Source: an uncultured Fluviicola sp. (GTDB lineage: Bacteria > Bacteroidota > Bacteroidia > Flavobacteriales_D > Crocinitomicaceae). Taken from it: a stretch of 39,239 nt of DNA. The notes beneath the pieces were generated by a model that saw only the letters and a program-made list of their open reading frames with translations, was not told the DNA's origin and searched no databases. The stretch is taken from positions 1-39,239 of the forward strand of contig CAJVYC010000024.1 of assembly GCA_913009205.1 (NCBI GenBank), given 5' to 3'. Shown here piece by piece: positions 33,335 through 39,239 of the stretch (its first letter is position 1; each line of letters opens with the position of its first letter). Position numbers and translations under genes: made by a program.

Positions 33335-35368
33335 TTATTTCACAACCACTATATCTTGTCTATAAATTGAATCTGCCGTAATTACACTAATAGTATATTT
33401 ACCTGTCGCTAAATTGGATCCATCAATTTTACCTGCCGCCAAATCTAAAGGCACATCGATGATTCTTCCCAAGGCATCAAAAACAACAATATTCTCAATA
33501 TTTCCTTCGAAATTAATTTTAAATGATCCACTTGTTGGATTCGGATAAACTGTAATTGCATTTGGGTTTAACTCATCAATTCCAGTAAAATCGACTAGTG
33601 TACAAGCTGAAGTATCAACACAACTACCAGTCGTAATGATTACAGCGTAATCCCCCGTGGTAATTGCTGTATACGTTTGACCTGTTTCACCAGGAATTAA
33701 CTGACCTGTAGCACAATCCATCCATTGGTAAGTAACACTTGTAGCATTTGCACTAATCGTTGCAGTATTTAATGTTACCGTAAGATCTACCGCAGTCACA
33801 TAAACATCTTGTGTTTGAGAAACTGAATTTCCATTGTTATCAACGTAAGTCCAAGTTACCGTCGTAGGACCTGCGGCAGTAATTGGGAAAATAACATCAG
33901 GAGTACCATTCAGAGCACCCGAACAGAAATCTGAAGCAGTTGCCGTTGGAGGAGTAGCAGAACCACAACCTGTATAATCTGGTAAATTTGGAATATCTAA
34001 ATTAGGAGGTGCAACATCATTCAAAGTAATGTTTTGAGTTTGAGTTACACTATTTCCACTTGGATCTGTAAATGTCCAAGTTACAACTATCAAACCTTGA
34101 GTAAATAGAGGGAAAGTAACATCAGCTACACCTGCTAAACCTCCTGCGCAAGCATCTGTTGCAGTTGGAGTAGATGGAGTAAAGTCACATTGACCTCCAA
34201 CATTTTGTAAGTTTGGGTTGTCTAAAACGGGAGGAGTATTGTCAATTCCATTAATAATAATATTTTGAGATTGTGTTACTGTATTTATTCCATCATCATA
34301 CGTCCAACTGACTATAGTCGTTCCAACCGCCGTAATAGGGAAACTAACGTCAGGAGTTCCAGCGATACCACCATTACAACTGTTCGTTGCAGTTGGAGCT
34401 GTTGGGTTAGAAACACAATCTTCTGTTACATCTGGTAATGAACCAAGATCACCAGCAAGAGTTCCTATTCCCGGAGCACATTGATTTGTAATAATGACGG
34501 TACCATCTCCGGTTTGTACGCCTGCTAGATTTACTGGACTTGTTCCACTATTGAAGGAACCACCTCCACCAGCTGCAGGGGCATTGATTTGTCCATTCTC
34601 GCCAGCACCTCCACCGCCACTATAGCCTCCACCACCACCAGCGCGAAAATTATCCCAGCTGCTTGTACCACCTCCGCAACCGAAACCTCCTTCACCATGA
34701 CCATTTGTTGTTCCGGCTCCACCGACACCGCCATTAATGAAGGAAAAACCTCCGCCAATTCCGCCACCATTGCCAAGAAGTCCACCTCCAGCATCAGCAC
34801 TTGATGCAGAAGCTCCTCCAGATCCAGCTGTTCCGCCAGCTCCAGAATTTCCTGCTACACCCGCGTAGCCATTATTAGTTATTGACGCGTCAGAAGTTGT
34901 AACGTATGAAGCACCGTGATTTCCACCACCGCCGCCGGCTACAATATACGGGGAATTTGCTGTTGTCGTAACAAATGAACCACCTCCACCTGCAAATTGG
35001 TTTACACTACCAACTGGCGGCGGAGCCATTTGTCCAACAATAATTTTTAATGCAGTTCCAGCTGTAAGGTTGAATTCACCACTAATCTGTGCACCACGTC
35101 CACCAAAAGTCCCGAATCCTTGGCCTCCAAAAGCTTCAATTAAATAAACACCTGTGGTAGGCACAACCCAATATTGAATTCCTGCAGTTACAGTTACATT
35201 ACCATCTAGTGTTGTTCCTGCATATTCTATATCTGCCAAAGCTTGTGAAGGACCATTAGGACCAGCGGCTGATGCAGCTGTAAAGGTGTACGTTTGCGCA
35301 ACACCAATGCTACTTAAAATCAAAAAGGCGAAAAATAAGCCCGTTCGTAAATAGTAATTTCTTTTCAT
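33335..35368 (-). CDS. T9SS cargo with ALK/LTK-type glycine-rich domain and three HYR-like repeats
   Basis: This 677-residue paralogue of the gene at 16326 has a signal peptide (MKRNYYLRTGLFFAFLILSSIGVAQ). The glycine-rich domain follows: TYTFTAASAAGPNGPSQALAD, GIQYWVVPTTGVYLIEAFGG, LKIIVGQMAPPP, GGGGSFVTT, YIVAGGGGG, then a long GGG-rich tract with a single CGGG and closing DGTVIITNQC. Three HYR-like beta modules follow (each with PTAT..C.G...G.PDV.FPI...G...V.WTY.D); the paralogue has two. Then come an Ig-like QWMDC...CVDTSACTLVDFTGIDE segment and a T9SS tail (ITVYPNPTSGSF). The extra module is the main difference between the paralogues. It is monocistronic with its own promoter and terminator. 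Confidence 0.88.
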   Translation of the reverse strand: MKRNYYLRTGLFFAFLILSSIGVAQTYTFTAASAAGPNGPSQALADIEYAGTTLDGNVTVTAGIQYWVVPTTGVYLIEAFGGQGFGTFGGRGAQISGEFNLTAGTALKIIVGQMAPPPVGSVNQFAGGGGSFVTTTANSPYIVAGGGGGNHGASYVTTSDASITNNGYAGVAGNSGAGGTAGSGGASASSADAGGGLLGNGGGIGGGFSFINGGVGGAGTTNGHGEGGFGCGGGTSSWDNFRAGGGGGYSGGGGAGENGQINAPAAGGGGSFNSGTSPVNLAGVQTGDGTVIITNQCAPGIGTLAGDLGSLPDVTEDCVSNPTAPTATNSCNGGIAGTPDVSFPITAVGTTIVSWTYDDGINTVTQSQNIIINGIDNTPPVLDNPNLQNVGGQCDFTPSTPTATDACAGGLAGVADVTFPLFTQGLIVVTWTFTDPSGNSVTQTQNITLNDVAPPNLDIPNLPDYTGCGSATPPTATASDFCSGALNGTPDVIFPITAAGPTTVTWTYVDNNGNSVSQTQDVYVTAVDLTVTLNTATISANATSVTYQWMDCATGQLIPGETGQTYTAITTGDYAVIITTGSCVDTSACTLVDFTGIDELNPNAITVYPNPTSGSFKINFEGNIENIVVFDALGRIIDVPLDLAAGKIDGSNLATGKYTISVITADSIYRQDIVVVK

Positions 35369-35401
35369 AGTAGTTTTTAGTTATTGTTGATTATGACAAC
35401 T

Positions 35402-35432
35402 GAAATTTAGCATTAATCTATCTCGAAACCAA
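35402..35432 (-). promoter_or_regulatory. Promoter of the glycine-rich T9SS gene, -33 and -7 elements
   Basis: On the reverse strand TTG (35432-35430) is followed by a 20-base spacer and TAAATTTC (35409-35402), matching the Bacteroidota TTG - 19 to 21 - TAnnTTTG layout. The leader to the ATG at 35368 is about 30 bases. Confidence 0.5.
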
Positions 35433-35630
35433 GCATATAACAAAAAACCGAAGAGAAACTTAACATAAACCAAGCATACAAGTGATTGATTATGAATACA
35501 TTATACATATTTTTTTTCTTGACGAATCATGTAACATTCCCAAGTATTAAGCCAAATAAGTAAATCTAGATTGTTATTAAAAAATATGAAATTGGCTAAA
35601 GAAATTCACCTTAAATGATTGTATTTTTTG

Positions 35631-35638
35631 TATCTTTA
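35631..35638 (+). promoter_or_regulatory. Upstream copy of TTTTTTG-TATCTTTA element
   Basis: TATCTTTA preceded by TTTTTTG, identical to the element at 35758 but 127 bases further up. No gene starts directly after it, so it may be a second promoter or drive a small RNA. Confidence 0.35.
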
Positions 35639-35757
35639 ATTGTTCTAATACAACCAGTATAATTGAGCAATTAAAGTATTATTTACATCTTGAATCTTTC
35701 AACAAAAAAAAGCCTTTAAAACTTAAATTCTCTTTCATAAATCGCCATGGTTTTTTG

Positions 35758-35765
35758 TATCTTTA
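35758..35765 (+). promoter_or_regulatory. Candidate -7 element for 5-formyl-THF cyclo-ligase gene
   Basis: TTTTTTGTATCTTTA contains TATCTTTA (TAnnTTTG type), 41 bases before the ATG at 35807. Confidence 0.5.
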
Positions 35766-35806
35766 TTCAGCCAATAACCCAGTTTAGCTAGGCAATTTCT
35801 TCAACT

Positions 35807-36379
35807 ATGAATAAAGAGAATATTCGTCAACAATATCTTGAAAAGAGACAAGCTCTTTCACCGAAAGAATTAGAAATAATATCTGAGAAAATCACGCATT
35901 CTCTTTTCAGTAATTTTCAGTTTGAGAAAAAGAAAATCAGCATGTTTCTGCCGATTGAAAGAACAAAAGAAATCAATACATATAGAATATGGGAGAAGGC
36001 AATGTCATTTGATGCTCAAGTATCAATCCCAAAAGTAGATGGAAAATCGAAGGAGTTAAAACAAATTTTATTTGAATCTGAAGATCAATTGGAAATTTCA
36101 AGTTGGGGAATTCCAGAACCAAATAGAGGTCGTATTGTCGCCGCTGAGCATTTCGACATTGTTATTGTTCCCCTTTTAGCTATCGATAAAAAGGGGAACC
36201 GCGTCGGTTATGGCAAAGGGTTCTACGATCGATTTTTAAGCAAATGTTCACATCGTTGTAAGTTTATTGGCTTAAGTCACTTTGATGATTTGTCCGAAAA
36301 GATTGAAGACTGTACAACCGATGACATTAGATTAGATGCATGTGTTACTCCCAACCATATCTATAGATTTGATCGATAA
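35807..36379 (+). CDS. 5-formyltetrahydrofolate cyclo-ligase
   Basis: This 190-residue protein has the usual length for the MTHFS/YgfA family, which converts 5-formyl-THF to 5,10-methenyl-THF with ATP in the cytosol. The N-terminal block is NIRQQYLEKRQALS (basic K/R..YL..R..L). The folate pocket has ISMFLPIERTKEINT, QVSIPKV and SWGIPEPNRG. The C-terminal ATP-binding signature is DIVIVPLLAIDKKGNRVGYGKGFYDRFL, followed by FIGLSHFDDL and CTTDDIRLDACVTPNHIY. All the usual motifs are intact. It is a single gene; the downstream lipoprotein gene is 193 bases away with its own possible promoter. Confidence 0.96.
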   Translation: MNKENIRQQYLEKRQALSPKELEIISEKITHSLFSNFQFEKKKISMFLPIERTKEINTYRIWEKAMSFDAQVSIPKVDGKSKELKQILFESEDQLEISSWGIPEPNRGRIVAAEHFDIVIVPLLAIDKKGNRVGYGKGFYDRFLSKCSHRCKFIGLSHFDDLSEKIEDCTTDDIRLDACVTPNHIYRFDR

Positions 36380-36548
36380 GCCAAGTCAATAGAATTATTA
36401 TCCATTGCCCATTTCAATAATCTCAGGCTTACTCGCAGCTATTTTTAAGTTAAAAATTTAATATACTATTTACTCTTCATTTTACTAGGAGTTTACATTA
36501 CTTAGCTCACTCTAAAACAACCACGTAAATAATTCAAACCTTTCGGCA

Positions 36549-36556
36549 TAATTTTC
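36549..36556 (+). promoter_or_regulatory. Candidate -7 element for hypothetical lipoprotein gene
   Basis: TAATTTTC fits TAnnTTTG at all but the last base and lies 16 bases before the ATG at 36573. Confidence 0.3.
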
Positions 36557-36572
36557 GTAAGTTGTATAAGAG

Positions 36573-37175
36573 ATGTTTCGATTTATCCTCATATATATCT
36601 GGATTATTTCCTGTTCTGTAATTGATCAGAAACAAGGAGCTAGTTTCGTAGGCCAAATTACCATCGACGATGATTACCATCCCCCCCGACCCAAAGGCGT
36701 CTTTGGAGTGCGTGTGTCAATTGGTGCTAACTCAAAAATCTGTACGTACGTCTGCTATATAAATAACAATCGTGTTCTAACAAAGAAAAAAATCGTAGAT
36801 CGAAAGTCCTTTATCAAAATTGTTTCTGGCGAGTGGCCGAGTATTTATAATCCCAAAAGAATAAATTTTTTCGAAGAAAACGGAATTAGTTGTGGAATAG
36901 TTTTCGACAGTACTCTATTAAAGAAAGTAGAAGTTTGTGAACCTATGGATTCTCTTTGGAAAATTCGGTTTGCCACATACCCTTTCAAAAACAGAACTGA
37001 TATTGGTTGGAGTAATAAATACCACAAGCCTTCACCTAAACAGGAAAAATACATTTATGACCGTTATGCTGTTGATCATGTTGACACCAAATTCTTCATC
37101 GATACGAACTTCTGGCGGCTACTAACTGATGTCAAGGATACCTCCTGGATTAAAAACTATAAATCACTTCGTTAA
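36573..37175 (+). CDS. Hypothetical lipoprotein, unknown family
   Basis: This 200-residue protein is not recognised. The N-terminus MFRFILIYIWIISCSVID is short and hydrophobic with a Cys at residue 14, consistent with a weak lipobox. The mature part begins GASFVGQITIDDDYHPPRPKGV and is basic and aromatic, with three further Cys (ICTYVCYIN, VEVCEPMD). The alternating beta pattern (YVCYINNNRVLTKKKIV, LWKIRFATYPF) suggests a small beta domain. It ends 36 bases before the DUF547 lipoprotein gene on the same strand, so the two may form an operon. It could be a lineage-restricted surface lipoprotein; no function is proposed. Confidence 0.7.
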   Translation: MFRFILIYIWIISCSVIDQKQGASFVGQITIDDDYHPPRPKGVFGVRVSIGANSKICTYVCYINNNRVLTKKKIVDRKSFIKIVSGEWPSIYNPKRINFFEENGISCGIVFDSTLLKKVEVCEPMDSLWKIRFATYPFKNRTDIGWSNKYHKPSPKQEKYIYDRYAVDHVDTKFFIDTNFWRLLTDVKDTSWIKNYKSLR

Positions 37176-37211
37176 ATTGTAATTGTTATGACGCAAACTC
37201 GTCCAAGCCTT

Positions 37212-38201
37212 ATGAATAAAATTTATTCCCTTATTCTCGCAACGTCAGTATTATTCATGATTGGATGTGGCTCAAATTCATCAAAAACTGAAGATTCGAA
37301 AATTGAAAACACGGAAACGTCTGAAGTAAAAAACGTTGAGCAATCCTCTATGAATGAAACTCAACTTTCTGATCAAATCACAGAAAGTGAAGATAATGTG
37401 ATTGATAAAACATCTCCTGAAAGTGAAACGAATTTAGAACCTACAACTTCAACAGAATTTTCCATTGAAGAAACAATTGGGACTGCGCCGACTAAACAAG
37501 ATGTTCAAACTGGTTCTGACCCAATTAAAATTGATGAAGAAACTGAAAAAATAGATATCCATAAATATGGAAAATTAAATTCCTTTTTGAAGAAATACGT
37601 TAGTACTTCTGGAAAGGTAAATTATAGTGGAATCAAGGCAAATAAAGGTTCTTTAGATATTGTATTAAAAGAAATTGAATCAAATTACCAGAAGAGCAAT
37701 TGGACTAACAATCAGAAGTTGGCCTATTGGATTAATGTCTATAACATATATACGATTAAATTAGTTGTTGACAATTACCCTACCACTTCCATTACGAAGA
37801 TTACAGCTGAACCTTGGAAGAAAAAATTCATTAAACTCGGGGGCAATACTCTTAGCTTAGCACATATTGAAAACGAAATTATACGAAAAAAATTCAATGA
37901 ACCTCGAATTCATTTTGCTCTAAATTGCGCGAGTAAATCTTGTCCAAATTTAATGAACACGGCTTATACGCCAGGTAATCTTCAGTCTAAACTTACCTCA
38001 CAAACTAAGAAATTCTTGATCGATACTACCAAAAATGAATTTGATAAAAAGAAGATCAGTATTTCTAAAATATTTGATTGGTACTCGGCAGATTTTAATA
38101 AAAGTGGAACGGTAATTGACTTCATCAATAAGTATCGAACAGAACAGTTGAAATCTCCAAAAGTTGTGTATAAGGAATATTCTTGGGACTTGAATAACTA
38201 A
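37212..38201 (+). CDS. DUF547-domain lipoprotein
   Basis: The start is the ATG at 37212, which opens the lipoprotein signal MNKIYSLILATSVLFMIGC (Cys19); the ATG at 37188 adds eight polar residues ahead of it. Residues about 20-115 are a low-complexity, acidic Ser/Thr/Glu linker. The DUF547 domain (about 120-300) follows: FLKKYVSTSGKVNYSGIK, LAYWINVYNIYTIKLVVDNYP, PWKKKFIKLGGNTLSLAHIENEII, then IHFALNCASKSCPNL. That last segment is the H-F-A-L-N-C-A-S-x-S-C-P hallmark with the conserved Cys pair. DUF547 proteins are often annotated as secreted and are unrelated to known enzymes with certainty; a cysteine-based activity is speculative. The linker length suggests display away from the membrane. 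Confidence 0.9.
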   Translation: MNKIYSLILATSVLFMIGCGSNSSKTEDSKIENTETSEVKNVEQSSMNETQLSDQITESEDNVIDKTSPESETNLEPTTSTEFSIEETIGTAPTKQDVQTGSDPIKIDEETEKIDIHKYGKLNSFLKKYVSTSGKVNYSGIKANKGSLDIVLKEIESNYQKSNWTNNQKLAYWINVYNIYTIKLVVDNYPTTSITKITAEPWKKKFIKLGGNTLSLAHIENEIIRKKFNEPRIHFALNCASKSCPNLMNTAYTPGNLQSKLTSQTKKFLIDTTKNEFDKKKISISKIFDWYSADFNKSGTVIDFINKYRTEQLKSPKVVYKEYSWDLNN

Positions 38202-38644
38202 ACCTTCCAATAGATAAGATTGAATCACTGAATGGTAACTCCCTAGTTAGGAATGATCTGTAATTTTCTTTAACCACTTTTCATAGTTATATGAGGAGCG
38301 ATTAGTTTTAATTCTTAGATGACGACTTCACGATCAACTATTGCGAAACATATTCTTAGAATTGTTTTGTTTAAAGATTCTAATCCAGAATCGTTCGCAC
38401 TCTTTAGACTCCACAAATTGAATATCTAATGCCATATTAGAAAATCTGTCCCCCTCAATAATTCACCTTAAAAAGGTAGTTTACTTACCTGTATTATTAG
38501 TCATTTTCAAAATGGGACATTCTTTTCAACAATTAAAGGCTACCATAGGTTAATCTGTCAACAGACAGACTTGTATAGACTGAAAGTATATGCATAAACA
38601 ACCCAACCCACCTGGAATTTTCTACTATCAGAAAAGTAGAGTGC
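38202..38644. other. 443-base AT-rich gap ahead of rRNA operon end
   Basis: No ORF, tRNA or coding remnant is recognised. The only structure seen is a weak hairpin TCTACT/AGTAGA at 38621-38640, next to the rRNA terminator. Confidence 0.4.
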
Positions 38645-38680
38645 AAAAAAAAGCCTCATTCCAATAAAGGAATGAGGCTT
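38645..38680 (-). terminator. Intrinsic terminator of the rRNA operon
   Basis: AAGCCTCATTCC pairs perfectly with GGAATGAGGCTT around an AATAAA loop (stem 12 bp). On the reverse strand the stem is followed by a T-run, seen here as the A-run 38645-38652. It lies directly behind the 5S gene. Confidence 0.9.
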
Positions 38681-38687
38681 CTAAAAG

Positions 38688-38796
<109 letters not shown>

Positions 38797-38893
38797 AAAA
38801 TCGTTGTTGGCTAGTGCATATAGACTAGACAACTAATTTCATAGTTGAATTGATATATCGGATGATTGAAGTAGATAAAGAAGTCGGAGTTAG

Positions 38894-39239
<346 letters not shown>

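Larger units (their letters stand above)
35369..35806. other. 438-base intergenic region with three promoter-like elements
   Basis: No ORF or RNA gene is recognised. The left end holds the reverse-strand promoter of the glycine-rich gene. Two copies of TTTTTTGTATCTTTA (about 35625-35638 and 35752-35765) lie on the plus strand. The AT-rich stretch between them has no coding potential that I can see. Confidence 0.5.

Noticed and set aside
38797-38893. Possible tRNA in the 23S-5S spacer
   Set aside because: No cloverleaf, TTCRA arm or CCA end was found; the spacer is only about 97 bases and AT-rich.

Overview
The window looks like chromosomal DNA from a marine or aquatic member of the Bacteroidota, most likely a Flavobacteriales lineage of the Crocinitomicaceae/Cryomorphaceae kind. 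This rests on the low GC content and on about a dozen proteins ending in type A type IX secretion (T9SS) sorting domains (a [Y/F]PNP motif followed by a short beta-rich tail). Lineage-typical families also point this way (DUF4907, DUF5777, DUF4836, choice-of-anchor V, GEVED), as do promoters of the TAnnTTTG type. The placement comes from protein character only; no 16S sequence is present.

Layout. 1-2.5 kb: two T9SS cargo proteins; the first is cut by the window edge and carries a sialate O-acetylesterase-like module. 2.7-3.0 kb: a small unknown reverse-strand ORF. 3.06-9.4 kb: a tightly coupled six-gene operon with a GEVED T9SS protein, four consecutive six-bladed kelch/T9SS paralogues and a DUF4907-like lipoprotein. 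9.4-9.9 kb: a graveyard of broken coding fragments. 9.9-16.1 kb: nitroreductase, SGNH-hydrolase/PKD cargo, FG-GAP cargo, ispE and accA. 16.3-18.1 kb: a glycine-rich cargo protein resembling the ALK/LTK glycine-rich domain; its paralogue lies at 33.3-35.4 kb on the other strand.

18.2-25.5 kb: a five-gene operon joining a FAD/NAD oxidoreductase and a membrane polyferredoxin to a soluble GT2, a processive-type membrane GT2 with an unusual secreted N-terminal domain, and a GT-C mannosyltransferase-like protein. 25.6-29.9 kb: yidD, a lytic transglycosylase, a T9SS-domain fragment, msrB, a DUF4836 lipoprotein and an acidic unknown. 29.9-33.2 kb: a reverse-strand operon of a di-haem SoxA-like cytochrome, a DUF5777 beta-barrel, a CX4CH lipoprotein and a T9SS-exported protein with a CxxCH motif, which reads like a route for redox proteins across the outer membrane. 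35.8-38.2 kb: 5-formyl-THF cyclo-ligase and two lipoproteins. 38.6 kb to the end: terminator, 5S rRNA and the 3' end of 23S rRNA of a reverse-strand rRNA operon.

The best candidates for undescribed systems are the kelch/DUF4907 operon, the redox-glycosyltransferase operon and the haem/barrel operon. Family assignments were made by reading motifs; no database search was possible.
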